64,000 nt of DNA from Paenibacillus tarimensis (GTDB lineage Bacteria; Bacillota; Bacilli; Paenibacillales; Paenibacillaceae): the NCBI RefSeq assembly GCF_021532315.1, contig NZ_JAKGAO010000009.1:186001-250000 (forward strand), given 5' to 3'. The notes under the pieces are model-generated. The model was not told the DNA's origin, searched no databases, and was given only the letters and a program-made list of their open reading frames with translations. Shown here piece after piece: positions 1-8,529 of this stretch. Within the stretch, counting starts at the first letter, position 1, and each line of letters begins with the position of its first letter. Both the position numbers and the translations under genes were made by a program.

Positions 1-1053
1 CTTAATGTGTGTTGTCACGCTGCCGCGGCCGGCCTTCTTTGCGCCAATCCCGGCAGCGACCCACTCGTTGCGCCCATTCTTATGCATATGGAAGCGGAAA
101 TCGAGCGGACAACCATCGATCTCGACCAGTCTTATGCCTTGCTGGATAATGTAGCGGCTGAGCCCGCTGCCGTGTCTGGCGCGAAACATACGCATTAGGC
201 TGCTGAACTTGGAGAATCGCAGCAGGACGTTGCTTGCGCCCTTGCGGTATCGGACGAAATAGCCGCGTTTAGGATGATAGGTGAGCCTGTAGATGCCGGC
301 GCCAAGGCTTCCAGCTGTTGGCTTATAATAGACGAACTGGTGCTTTTCAAGCATTTCCTTAATTTTCTCTGGCGTGGGGTTTGTAATAGATTCGGGCAGA
401 TGGCGTGAGGCTTCCAGATCTCCGTCTAACAGTTTATAGACATCTGATTTATTGAAGAAGCTCCAGTTGAAGAAAGGAATCTTTTTGCGTACGAAGCGTT
501 CCCGCAGTCCTGCAATAGATGACGTAGTCTCAGCTTTGCGGCTGGGCAGCCGGTTATAGACAACATCCGGTAGAGGAACCGTTCTGCGGACCCAGCTGCC
601 GGTGGGGGACAGGAAGTAGCCGAAGACCGTCTCGTTCTGCCAGTTTATATCACGGGGCGTGAAGGCGAAGAAGTAAGCCTTGTTCTGCCCGATCTTCAGC
701 AGCTGCTTGATGTAGCCTGTTCTTGCTCCAAAAGGAAGCAGACCTGAGCGGTTGTTAGAGTCGGTCAATACGCCAATCAAGGGACCGATCTGGATTTCAT
801 CATCTGCTGTATTATGAATATAGATGCCTCCGGATTTTGGTATACGCATAAGACTTCTCAGACCCGCAGAGACATACATATGCTTGCCCTGCCGCTTGAG
901 CGGTCGGATGGCTGCGGTAGTGACTTCTTTGCCGAATTTAACATGAATCCGTTTCTTGCCGGTTAGCTTGAACTGTTTCAGCAGTGTGTTGGACAGATAG
1001 AGGATGCGATCAGGCTGTTGGGAGAAACGGACATTACAATAAGTCAGACTCAT
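1..1053 (-). CDS. YheC/YheD-family ATP-grasp protein, 3' end cut by the window
   Basis: The minus strand is open from an ATG at 1053 to base 1 (351 codons, no stop), so the gene continues beyond the window. AGGAGG lies 7 bases before the ATG. It shares landmarks with the next two genes: IGPLIGVLTD near residue 90, then an ATP-grasp core with KPTAGSLGAGI and PLDFRFHMHKNG. The family is known in Bacillus as spore-coat-associated proteins. ATP-grasp enzymes ligate a carboxylate to an amine or thiol, but no substrate is known here. It is the third gene of a tandem minus-strand array, 20 bases past the stop of the 1074-2258 gene, so probably in one transcript. Identity is clear at family level; the function is inferred. 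Confidence 0.85.
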   Translation of the reverse strand, partial: MSLTYCNVRFSQQPDRILYLSNTLLKQFKLTGKKRIHVKFGKEVTTAAIRPLKRQGKHMYVSAGLRSLMRIPKSGGIYIHNTADDEIQIGPLIGVLTDSNNRSGLLPFGARTGYIKQLLKIGQNKAYFFAFTPRDINWQNETVFGYFLSPTGSWVRRTVPLPDVVYNRLPSRKAETTSSIAGLRERFVRKKIPFFNWSFFNKSDVYKLLDGDLEASRHLPESITNPTPEKIKEMLEKHQFVYYKPTAGSLGAGIYRLTYHPKRGYFVRYRKGASNVLLRFSKFSSLMRMFRARHGSGLSRYIIQQGIRLVEIDGCPLDFRFHMHKNGRNEWVAAGIGAKKAGRGSVTTHIK

Positions 1054-1073
1054 GAATGAACCTCCTGAAGGTT

Positions 1074-2258
1074 TCAGCTATGGAAACTCTTATGGTAAGC
1101 GTCAGCTGCAGGGTTAACGACCTTTCCTCGCCGGAGGGCCGATTGACGGCACAATGTCCATGCGTACTGCAGAAGCCAGGAGACGGAACGAAGCTCGCCC
1201 TTCGTATCGCCCAGCCTACGGAAGAAGGTTCTTCCCGGCTTGGAATTAGCCTCAATAAACCATAGACGACCGTCCGGCTCAATTCCAAAATCAAGTCCCA
1301 GCTCGGCAAACCGGCCATAGGATTGCTCCAGTATCCGGGCAGTCAGCAGCGCGCTTGTAGTCATGTGTTCCTTTAGTTCAACAGCTTGTTGATTGCCGAA
1401 TTGCATGGTCAGAAAAGGGCTGAGCGGGTGAGCAGAACCGCCGCCGTGCAGGTTGGCTGTCATCGTTCCTGGTGCTCCCTTACGGACAGCAGTACCTGAT
1501 ATGCGCCAATGGCCGTTGCCATCCTTTTGTACCAGCACCCTGACATCATAAGGGTCACCAGCAGCCGTGAGCAGGCTCAGTAAAGGCTGGAGCAGGTATG
1601 GACGCCGGGAGGAGTGCTCACCAACCCAAGTAAGAAGTCTGTTGCGATCCTTTAACATAAGGGTATAAGGCTTATTTTGACTGCTTCTTCCTTTAATCAG
1701 ATAACCGCCGCCGTTCAGCGGGAGATGTTGAATAGCGATGGTACCTTTACCTTGCATCCCGTTTGTTGGCTTCATAAACACCCCATCAGGGAAACGGGCA
1801 AGCATCCCGTTAAGCAGACGTTCTGAGCCTGGGCTCAACAGATAGGTGGGAGGGATTAAGCTCCGAAGCTCCTGGCTGCCGGCGAGCTTGCGATAGACTT
1901 CACGTTTTCCCGGAAGGGGAGAGCCGTTAAGTGCAGGGCTGCCGAGAAGCTTTAACTGCTGCAGGGTATGCTTGGCTGCAGCCCTATCACCGGCATCCCG
2001 GCTGAAATGCCGGTCGTATACGATATGCGGGGCACTGGTCAGATGTCTCACCCAAGCCCCATTATGCAGGGTGATGCCATCGATCTGCCCTGTTGACGGG
2101 TTGTAAGCGGCAGGATGGAAGACGGTAGTTTCCCAGCCGTTCTCCTCTCCGCATAGAGCGAGCAGACGGCATAAGCGTTCCTCTGGTACTTTGAACGTAG
2201 TGCCGCCAAGAACAGGAGAAATGGCCGACATAATTGCCAAGCGTTTCAACATGGGCAT
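1074..2258 (-). CDS. yheC: YheC/YheD-family endospore coat-associated ATP-grasp protein
   Basis: This 394-residue protein has the ATP-grasp signature KPTNGMQGKGTI in the middle, followed by PYDVRVLVQKDG and a C-terminal FIEANSKPGR. The last is the metal/ATP-binding carboxylate and Asn motif also seen in its neighbour as LLEVNSKPS. It lacks most of the N-terminal beta-rich domain carried by the 454-residue neighbour, which matches the YheC versus YheD size difference in Bacillus. GAGG precedes the ATG by about 5 bases; a second in-frame ATG six bases on is an alternative start. The gene begins 8 bases after the upstream gene, so they are almost certainly cotranscribed. A role in spore-coat assembly or modification is family knowledge; the reaction is not established. 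Confidence 0.85.
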   Translation of the reverse strand: MPMLKRLAIMSAISPVLGGTTFKVPEERLCRLLALCGEENGWETTVFHPAAYNPSTGQIDGITLHNGAWVRHLTSAPHIVYDRHFSRDAGDRAAAKHTLQQLKLLGSPALNGSPLPGKREVYRKLAGSQELRSLIPPTYLLSPGSERLLNGMLARFPDGVFMKPTNGMQGKGTIAIQHLPLNGGGYLIKGRSSQNKPYTLMLKDRNRLLTWVGEHSSRRPYLLQPLLSLLTAAGDPYDVRVLVQKDGNGHWRISGTAVRKGAPGTMTANLHGGGSAHPLSPFLTMQFGNQQAVELKEHMTTSALLTARILEQSYGRFAELGLDFGIEPDGRLWFIEANSKPGRTFFRRLGDTKGELRSVSWLLQYAWTLCRQSALRRGKVVNPAADAYHKSFHS

Positions 2259-2266
2259 ACCATCCT

Positions 2267-3631
2267 CTAAAATCCGGCCAAATGTCTGGCATACTGGAGC
2301 ATCATGCGTACAGATGGCCGGATACCCTTATCGTTTAAGGGGGTATTATCATTCTTCGATGGCTTGGAGTTAACCTCCAGGAGCCAGACACGCCCATTAA
2401 CATCCATAGCCAGATCGATGCCAAGCTCGCCAAAATGTGCGGCAATATGCTGATCAACGCCGGCAGCAATATCCAGCGAGGCCCGGTTTAGACGGGAATA
2501 GGCGTCTTTTTTAGCGGAAGAGGCTGCGTTAGACTTTGTGATGGCCTCCTTGACCGTACTTAAGCTGCCGCCTCTTGCAAGGTTGGAGACGAAATGCTGC
2601 CCGCCAGCTACTCTGGCTACAATGGAGGTTACGGCCCATTTACCTGCTGCATTCTTCTGAACAAGTGCCCGAAAGTCTACCGGGCGCTTCTGAATATCAA
2701 TTAATTGCAGCCCCTGCTGGATCTGGTATTTGACGGTCTTCATCTTCCCTGAGATGCTGCCAAACAGCTTAAGCAGATTGGTATAATGCTGTTTACGGGT
2801 CCCTCCAACAGTTGCATGGAGGGCATTGTATCCGCTAGAGGGAGCCTTCGTAACCTTGATAATGCCTTTGCCCAAGCTTCCGCGAACCGGTTTAAGAAAG
2901 ACGGAGTTGTAACGGCTGCACATCGCTTTGAGAATCGTGAAGTTTCGCAGCAAATGAGATTCGGGTAAATAACGATGCAGCGATGAGTCGTTCTTCAGAG
3001 CATCAAACACTTCGGATTTATCCAGGAACTTTTCGTTAAATACTTGGGTCCCGTAGCGGGATTTTACTTCTCTCCAGAAATGTTGTACGCTGGATTTGTT
3101 CTCGAGCTTCCGGGTTGTAAGACGGTTATTCAGCACATCGGCTACCGGGACCTTCATACGTCGCCAACCGTTACCATACACCCATGCTTCCAGTGAACTG
3201 GAGCTGTTAATATGGCTGGGGGTAAAGAAATAGACATGGGCCCCCTGAATCTCACATGCGTCAACCAATTCCTTGCAAAACGAAGTGATGGCTCCGAAGG
3301 GCCGGTCTGGTGATTGCGGATAATCCCGGCTGACCATCACGCCAATTAACGGGCCAAGAGACAAGGTTTGCACAGAAGGCCGGTACTGAATGCGAAGGGT
3401 GAGATTCCCTGCCAGCCCCATCCGTCTCGCGAGGCTGTGGCTAATTCTTAACCCGTCATACCGCTGAACGGATATAATCTTGACATGTTGGCGGTAGGAA
3501 CCGAATTTGAGCCACACCGGCTGCCCCTGCGGAATCTTCCAATGCTTAACGTAAGCTTCGCCGAGCATGAGCGTGTCATCCGGAATGATTCCGGAGCTGA
3601 CAATTTGAACGGCCAATTTTGATTTTTGCAT
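2267..3631 (-). CDS. yheD: YheC/YheD-family endospore coat-associated ATP-grasp protein
   Basis: This is a 454-residue protein, the length of Bacillus YheD. The first 100 residues form a beta-rich N-terminal domain containing LGPLIGVMVS. The ATP-grasp part carries KPVRGSLGKGI, PVDFRALVQKN and the terminal LLEVNSKPS motif that should hold Mg-ATP. An AAGGAG site lies just upstream of the ATG at 3631. It is the first gene of a three-gene minus-strand array of paralogues and is divergent from the DUF445 gene at 3839, the same partner as in Bacillus (yheB). Spore-coat association is known for the family; the ligase substrate is unknown. Confidence 0.88.
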   Translation of the reverse strand: MQKSKLAVQIVSSGIIPDDTLMLGEAYVKHWKIPQGQPVWLKFGSYRQHVKIISVQRYDGLRISHSLARRMGLAGNLTLRIQYRPSVQTLSLGPLIGVMVSRDYPQSPDRPFGAITSFCKELVDACEIQGAHVYFFTPSHINSSSSLEAWVYGNGWRRMKVPVADVLNNRLTTRKLENKSSVQHFWREVKSRYGTQVFNEKFLDKSEVFDALKNDSSLHRYLPESHLLRNFTILKAMCSRYNSVFLKPVRGSLGKGIIKVTKAPSSGYNALHATVGGTRKQHYTNLLKLFGSISGKMKTVKYQIQQGLQLIDIQKRPVDFRALVQKNAAGKWAVTSIVARVAGGQHFVSNLARGGSLSTVKEAITKSNAASSAKKDAYSRLNRASLDIAAGVDQHIAAHFGELGIDLAMDVNGRVWLLEVNSKPSKNDNTPLNDKGIRPSVRMMLQYARHLAGF

Positions 3632-3838
3632 CTTGATCTCCTTCCAACCGGACAGGCTGCGCCTTACATAGGCGCTAATAAGGAGGTTGGGGCATATTCA
3701 CGAATTTACTTCATCATATGAGGACATCTATTCCTTGGAGACTGTCCGCCTATAATCGTTTCGCCTATTGGCTATACTGCTTGGGATGGAGTCCATCACG
3801 AGCTGCCATCATGTTTCTTTAGAGAAGGAAGGATTAAT

Positions 3839-5014
3839 ATGCAACCCTGGTTATTCATTCTTGTTAATATGATAGTTGCGGCGTTTGTGGGTGGACTGAC
3901 GAACCACTTTGCAATTAAGATGCTGTTCCACCCAAGACAAGCCATTTATTTTTTGGGAAAACGGATACCGTTCACACCCGGACTGATTCCAAAACGGAAG
4001 TCACAGATCGCCGAATCACTAGGCGACGTCGTCGCTTCCTATCTGGTTACAACAGAGGGATTGCGTGAACTGCTGGCACAGGAGAACTTCCGGCAAGCGG
4101 CGGCAGATAAGCTCAATGCCAAACTAACCAAAATTGCACATATGGAGCCCGGCCTAACTCTGCAATCCATTGGGACCAGCTACTGGGGCGAGGAGGGCTG
4201 GGCCACAAGGAAGGCTGACTGGTCCGGCTCCGTTCGCGACTATCTTCATAACGGTCTTGAGGAAATTTGGATAAAGAGGGGATGGTCAACCCGCACTGTA
4301 GCCGAGACTGTTCCCGGTTGGTCGGAAGAGACGATTCTTAGCTGGTCGCAAACAGCAGAGAATATGATTGTGAATGCGCTGCGGGAGGAAATTCTTTCAT
4401 CGCGGGGCCAAAGGCTTCTTCGCCAGCTGGCCTCCGGAATGCTTGATAAAGCCGGCGGTTTTCTCGGCGCACTGGCAGGCATCTTCATGGATGAGGATAA
4501 AATGATTGAGCGTTTAACACCTATGCTGCTCGAACAGCTTGGGGGCGAAGCGGTTCGTACGGCTATCAGGGGTATGATTGCCAGACAGCTTGAAGCGGCC
4601 GGCGAGTGGACGCTTGAACAGGCGGTTAGCCGCTTCGCGGGTGATGAAGAGCCGCTTGTCTGGATGAAGCTTAAATTAGATGATGTACTGCGTCTTGAAG
4701 AAAGGCTTGAGCGGCTGGAAGCTTATGATATCAGCCAGTGGCTTCTACATAATGAGCCTGTGTGGCGCAAGTGGGTACAGACGATTATGCAAACTTCCTT
4801 TCAGCTTCTTAATCGCAATATGCACACCATCATCGAGGCGATTGGGCTGCCTGCCTTGGTCAAGCAGCAGGTTGAGAAATTTCCTATTGAGCGGCTGGAG
4901 CATATCATTTTAAGTGTATCGGGCAAAGAGTTTAAGGCAATTACTTGGCTTGGGGCAGTACTTGGCGGCCTGATCGGATTATTCCAGTCTGCTTTTATAC
5001 TCTGGTTTATGTAA
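3839..5014 (+). CDS. yheB: DUF445 membrane-anchored protein (YheB-like)
   Basis: The 391-residue product starts with a hydrophobic segment (about residues 4-22, ending in GGLTNHFAIKMLF) followed by IPFTPGLIPKRK, the conserved opening of the DUF445 family. A long, mostly helical soluble middle follows, and a second membrane segment sits at the extreme C-terminus (GAVLGGLIGLFQSAFILWF). Both ends are thus in the membrane. GAAGGA precedes the ATG at good spacing. The gene faces away from the yheD-like gene across about 200 bases, as in Bacillus. Bacillus YheB is linked to sporulation, but its biochemical role is not known. Confidence 0.85.
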   Translation: MQPWLFILVNMIVAAFVGGLTNHFAIKMLFHPRQAIYFLGKRIPFTPGLIPKRKSQIAESLGDVVASYLVTTEGLRELLAQENFRQAAADKLNAKLTKIAHMEPGLTLQSIGTSYWGEEGWATRKADWSGSVRDYLHNGLEEIWIKRGWSTRTVAETVPGWSEETILSWSQTAENMIVNALREEILSSRGQRLLRQLASGMLDKAGGFLGALAGIFMDEDKMIERLTPMLLEQLGGEAVRTAIRGMIARQLEAAGEWTLEQAVSRFAGDEEPLVWMKLKLDDVLRLEERLERLEAYDISQWLLHNEPVWRKWVQTIMQTSFQLLNRNMHTIIEAIGLPALVKQQVEKFPIERLEHIILSVSGKEFKAITWLGAVLGGLIGLFQSAFILWFM

Positions 5015-5154
5015 AAGATGGGCTCAGTCAGGATGACTAGTGCAAAAGACATCTCTGCTTGTACATAATTGTTGACTCTTCGGAATAGGATGTTAGCGGG
5101 GCGTATGTGAGATATAGATGCCCCTAGCGAATCCGTCAGAAGGAGAGTGAGCGG

Positions 5155-5427
5155 TTGTTGAACAAGCGTAAGACTAAACATGCATTATTTGCGATAGCTT
5201 CATTGGCCATGCTATTTTACGGGTTACCGAAAATAGCGCTGGGGGAGGGAGTGACATTGCAAAATGTTTTTGGCGCGATGTGGGTGGGGTTCGCGATCAT
5301 GGTAGCTGCTGCACACCTTCATATGCTGTTCAATGTCAGTGAGGAGACGAGCAATCGTTTAACCAGCGTGAAACGAAAAAAATATGCCATGTGGCAGCAG
5401 ACCATTGAAAGACGCTTTAACCGATAA
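5155..5427 (+). CDS. small membrane protein of unknown function
   Basis: This 90-residue protein uses a TTG start (5155, or the next codon at 5158) placed 9 bases after AAGGAG; no ATG is available. It has two hydrophobic stretches (about residues 10-28 and 37-58) separated by a short polar loop, then a basic, amphipathic tail rich in Arg and Lys. It follows the DUF445 gene by 140 bases on the same strand. I do not recognise the family. The stop codon lies inside the loop of a terminator hairpin, which supports the reading frame ending here. Confidence 0.6.
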   Translation: MLNKRKTKHALFAIASLAMLFYGLPKIALGEGVTLQNVFGAMWVGFAIMVAAAHLHMLFNVSEETSNRLTSVKRKKYAMWQQTIERRFNR

Positions 5428-5444
5428 GGTTGGAGCGTTTTTTT
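5413..5444 (+). terminator. Rho-independent terminator overlapping a stop codon
   Basis: A 10-base stem (5413-5422 with 5428-5437, including G-T pairs) encloses a 5-base loop holding the TAA stop of the small membrane protein gene, and is followed by a run of seven T. Confidence 0.75.
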
Positions 5445-5793
5445 ATGGAATTAAAGACTGTGATAGACAAATGATATCGTTGTGGAAGATCTTCACGTAT
5501 GAAGCTATTATTCCCCTTTTGGTCATTATCCCTGAGTGTAAGGAACAGATAGAGCAGTCTTTTAGCAACCAGGCGGTTGATTAGACCGATGTCGTATTAT
5601 TGGGCAGCTATCGGTGTTCCTAGGGGGTTAATGGCAGGTTGAATCACTAAAATTTTTAAATTGTAGGAGTCTGAATTGCTCTTGGAAAATGAACAGCCGG
5701 ACCATTATAAGGTATCGCTATCCCTTTGTGTAAGGTCAAATAGGTCACATGAATCTTTTGTCAGCCTGACAATGCCATCAGGGTAAAGACGTG
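5445..5793. other. intergenic stretch with no recognisable gene
   Basis: About 350 bases between the terminator of the small membrane protein gene and the stop of the transposase-like gene. The sequence is AT-richer than its neighbours. I found no convincing ORF with a ribosome binding site, no RNA motif, and no terminal inverted repeat that would mark the end of an insertion sequence. Confidence 0.5.
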
Positions 5794-6711
5794 TCAAGCA
5801 GTTGCTTGTACTCCGGCATACACTCTGCGGACTGGTAATCTCTGTCGCCCTATAAGCTGAGAGTATGTAATTACGGAAATTCGTGAGCAGTAAGAAATAA
5901 GCGTAGGAGCAGGTATCTCCTTCCGCTCTACTGTATTCAGTCGAAAAGCATATTCGTTAAGGTAAGCATGTAAGTATTTGGGTCCTAGGCCGTGGTAGGT
6001 GTTATTGATCACGAATGATGCCTGTTTAAGCACTTGTCTCAATGGCCAGTAGCGAAGCCGATAGACTAACTGATGTCCTCCGTTAATGACGGTGGCAGAA
6101 GGGTCGATATAACGCTGGACGAACTTTTTTATGTCGGGTTGAACATAAGCAGCCTGCAGATAAGGCTGTTGGATGCCCGTAGCAGTAGGCACCGGTTCAC
6201 TCTTAAATTGAACGATATGGTTTGCGGATATTTGAGCTGCAAGAAGAATACGATGGTTCTGATGCTTCGCATTATAGAGGCTGTAAAAGCGGGAGCAATC
6301 CACCCTCACGATATTCGAGAGTCGGAGCTGGCTCTCAGCTGTAGTGATGGCATGCCTGAGTTTATGAAGGATAAGCCAAGCGGTTTTGTATGTGACTTTA
6401 ATTAAGCCGGCCAGTTTTACCGCGTTAATTGAAGCTGAGGAATGGCAAATACTATGGATCGCCAAAAACCATTTCAACAATGGTGTCCGGCTGCCTTGCA
6501 TTACTGTACCTGCAGTGAGCGAGGTTTGGCGGTGGCAGGCTGTACACTCGTATAAGGGCAGCCGCCGAGTTTGCAGGGTGTAGGCAGAAGGATGCCCGCA
6601 GCGTGGACAACGAAACCCTTCGGGCCATTTTGCACCGTATAGGGCAGCAACACAGTCGGCCTCCGTTTGATACAGGTTCATAATAGGAGTATCAGTACCA
6701 CAAGTTATCAT
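5794..6711 (-). CDS. degenerate ISXO2/IS1595-like transposase, probably domesticated
   Basis: From the ATG at 6711 the protein has 305 residues. An N-terminal zinc ribbon (CPRCG at 35-39, CTACH at 56-60) and a helical DNA-binding segment (about 75-120) precede an RNase-H-like region of the ISXO2 type. The first catalytic Asp seems present (VRVDCSRF, D138). Where the family normally has T-D-G-H the sequence reads N-G-G-H (210-213), so the second catalytic Asp is missing. The end keeps the family's KYLHAYLNEYAFRLN pattern. A GAGGG site sits before 6711; an upstream in-frame TTG at 6738 lies too near the predicted transcript start. No terminal inverted repeats flank it. A domesticated DNA-binding role is inference. 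Confidence 0.7.
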   Translation of the reverse strand: MITCGTDTPIMNLYQTEADCVAALYGAKWPEGFRCPRCGHPSAYTLQTRRLPLYECTACHRQTSLTAGTVMQGSRTPLLKWFLAIHSICHSSASINAVKLAGLIKVTYKTAWLILHKLRHAITTAESQLRLSNIVRVDCSRFYSLYNAKHQNHRILLAAQISANHIVQFKSEPVPTATGIQQPYLQAAYVQPDIKKFVQRYIDPSATVINGGHQLVYRLRYWPLRQVLKQASFVINNTYHGLGPKYLHAYLNEYAFRLNTVERKEIPAPTLISYCSRISVITYSQLIGRQRLPVRRVYAGVQATA

Positions 6712-6741
6712 ACTCAACCCTCGCTCTCGCCACGGCAATTG

Positions 6742-6784
6742 GAACGCATGTTCTTATTTTACCAAACATACGTTCCTGTGTCAA
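6742..6784 (-). promoter_or_regulatory. SigA promoter with two LexA (SOS) boxes
   Basis: Read on the minus strand, TTGACA (6779-6784) is followed by a 17-base spacer and TAAAAT (6756-6761), a near-consensus SigA promoter pointing at the transposase-like gene. One LexA/DinR-type box lies in the spacer (6764-6775, GAACGTATGTTT on the minus strand) and a second lies over the expected transcript start (6742-6753, GAACATGCGTTC on the minus strand). The second matches the core of the Bacillus consensus CGAACRNRYGTTYC fully. Box centres are 22 bases apart, two helical turns. The leader to the ATG at 6711 would be about 38 bases. Confidence 0.75.
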
Positions 6785-7146
6785 AAGTGAATTTTTCTGT
6801 TTATCATTCTGCCGATCAGCTTACAATGAGCGGCTGGCCGCAGATAGCTGACCTGTTGGAAAGCGATATTGGACTGTGGTTAGAGAAGCAGAGAGAGAGA
6901 GTAGGCTGAAAATACCGACAGCGGGGAGAAGTGAGAGTAAGGCTGGCAGAATCAGAATGATAGCAGCAGACTGTCTTAATTACTTACAGAGCGGGATAAC
7001 GACCATAAGGGCCTGTACGAGATGGCAGCTTGTCGAGGGCTCCCTTACCGGAAGGGATAGCGGCCAAAAGACGTCAAAACTATACTCCAAAGCCTCAAAG
7101 CCTTATAACCCCCAAACTCACGAGATCCAGAGGGGTCTAAACATTA
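6785..7146. other. intergenic stretch with no clear gene
   Basis: About 360 bases upstream of the SOS promoter. It contains short plus-strand ORFs (for example the one ending at 6909 that finishes with LESDIGLWLEKQRERVG) without ribosome binding sites, an AG-rich run at about 6890-6902, and a weak CCCTT/AAGGG hairpin near 7053. Nothing else is recognisable. Confidence 0.4.
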
Positions 7147-7184
7147 AAAACCGTCAGAACCCAATAACTTGGGACTGACGGTTT
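7147..7184 (-). terminator. Rho-independent terminator of the sensor kinase pair
   Basis: An inverted repeat pairs AAACCGTCAG with CTGACGGTTT, with an inner CCCAA/TTGGG stem. Read on the minus strand it follows the stop at 7195 and ends in a T-rich run. Confidence 0.8.
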
Positions 7185-7194
7185 CTCTGTCAGT

Positions 7195-8511
7195 TTATTC
7201 GTAACGTCCGGAAAGTCCTGTCATGAAGAGAGGGAAATGTAAATGATAACTGATCTGATTACGGGCTTCCAGCTTAATGGAAAGCTCACCGTGGCACTTT
7301 TTGATCTGTTTGACCAGTTGTTTGGCAGCAGGTGATAGGCCAGGCGCATCAGTGAGAGAAGCGGCAGCATACGGATCAGCAGGCTTGGTTATACGAATCA
7401 GGAGTCTATCGGATTGTTCGCAGATAGCGAGCTCCAGCTGACGGAGATTATAGGGCAGTTTCATCATCTCTTCCAAAACCATGTCAATTAGCTGGCCGAT
7501 TATCCCGATCATATCCAACATACGGATATCTGTCTTTCCTTTTGGGAGTTCGCCAATCTGTATTTGCATAGATATCCGGTGGTCGGCAGCCAGTGCACTT
7601 TTAGCCTGAATCAATGCAGCTAACGCCGGCACACCCATGGCCTCCCTCTGTTCGCTTAGCGCCTGAATATCCTCGACTACTTCTTCCATATAGGCTTCGA
7701 GCTGCTTCCTCTTGTTTAACTGCAGCATGGCATGCATCGTCTGTACGTGATTGACAAAATCATGACGCTGGCTCCGGTATGCCGTGAACAGCTGCAGAAG
7801 ATCTCCAACATAAACTGTGCGGGTCCGTTCCACAGCTTGTTTACGGCTGAGCAGCAGCAGCTTCACGGATATGCCGGTAACCGCCAGAATAGACAGGATG
7901 CCGGCTATAAAAAGGATATCCTGGTAGTTGTACTGACCGAACATGACAGTTGAAACATAAAATACAAACAGTATGATCAACTGCGCAGTTATCAGCAAAA
8001 TAAACAGGAGAAGGTTGCTGTCCCGGGTCTCTGCTATAAGCAGGGCTGCCCGCTTGCCTGGGAAGAAGCTGTACCGGTGCATGAACCAAGCCATTAATAA
8101 GAACAACGAGAAGAAGGGCCATAAGATGAACTTATAGTAAAAAGGCCCTGTAATCAGCAGTTCATAGGGAATGAACAGGCTGGTGAACATCAGACCGGCG
8201 AGCTCTGATAGAGTAATCGCGGCCAAGAAGCTGGCAGCAAGCAGGATAATAATACGCCAGCTATACCGATTGAAGAATAAATACATCATCAGAACGGTGA
8301 GCGCAATAGAGAATAGCATGTGCACAGGTGTTTCCAAACTCATGAAGCTAAAGTTAAGACTGACCGAGAGTGTGATGGAAAAGCTAAGGGTGCGTGCGAC
8401 CAACTTCCTCGGCAGCAAGCCGAAGAACACCATTACCAGACATATAGAGCTGAACGCTTGGGGTACTGACAGGAGGACTGCTACTTCTAGTGCATGCTTG
8501 AAATGTTCCAT
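7195..8511 (-). CDS. Spo0B/AgrC-like membrane sensor kinase with eroded ATPase domain
   Basis: The ATG at 8511 is preceded by AAGGAGG at proper spacing; the longer frame from a TTG at 8529 would start inside the ribosome binding site. The 438-residue protein has six or seven hydrophobic helices over about residues 10-225, then a Spo0B-type alpha-helical hairpin with the phospho-acceptor-like sequence SQRHDFVNHV. The C-terminal HATPase region keeps the fold pattern, but the N-box reads IIGQLIDMVLEEM, lacking both usual Asn residues, and the Gly-rich boxes are absent. It follows the intact kinase gene by 18 bases on the same strand. Possibly a sensor or scaffold subunit that does not bind ATP; that is inference. 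Confidence 0.75.
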   Translation of the reverse strand: MEHFKHALEVAVLLSVPQAFSSICLVMVFFGLLPRKLVARTLSFSITLSVSLNFSFMSLETPVHMLFSIALTVLMMYLFFNRYSWRIIILLAASFLAAITLSELAGLMFTSLFIPYELLITGPFYYKFILWPFFSLFLLMAWFMHRYSFFPGKRAALLIAETRDSNLLLFILLITAQLIILFVFYVSTVMFGQYNYQDILFIAGILSILAVTGISVKLLLLSRKQAVERTRTVYVGDLLQLFTAYRSQRHDFVNHVQTMHAMLQLNKRKQLEAYMEEVVEDIQALSEQREAMGVPALAALIQAKSALAADHRISMQIQIGELPKGKTDIRMLDMIGIIGQLIDMVLEEMMKLPYNLRQLELAICEQSDRLLIRITKPADPYAAASLTDAPGLSPAAKQLVKQIKKCHGELSIKLEARNQISYHLHFPLFMTGLSGRYE

Positions 8512-8529
8512 AGGAAGCCTCCTTTCCAA

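Noticed and set aside
7-198. A 63-codon plus-strand ORF at the left edge
   Set aside because: Shadow of the truncated YheC/YheD-family gene, which is open on the minus strand to base 1.
6667-6909. A plus-strand 80-codon ORF across the SOS promoter
   Set aside because: No ribosome binding site, and it runs through the promoter and the 5' end of the opposite-strand gene. Its last 40 residues look somewhat protein-like, so a gene remnant is not fully excluded.
5445-7020. A complete insertion sequence around the transposase-like gene
   Set aside because: I looked for terminal inverted repeats and a target duplication in 5445-5793 and 6739-7194 and found none. The GGGCCTGT at about 7010 has no partner on the left.
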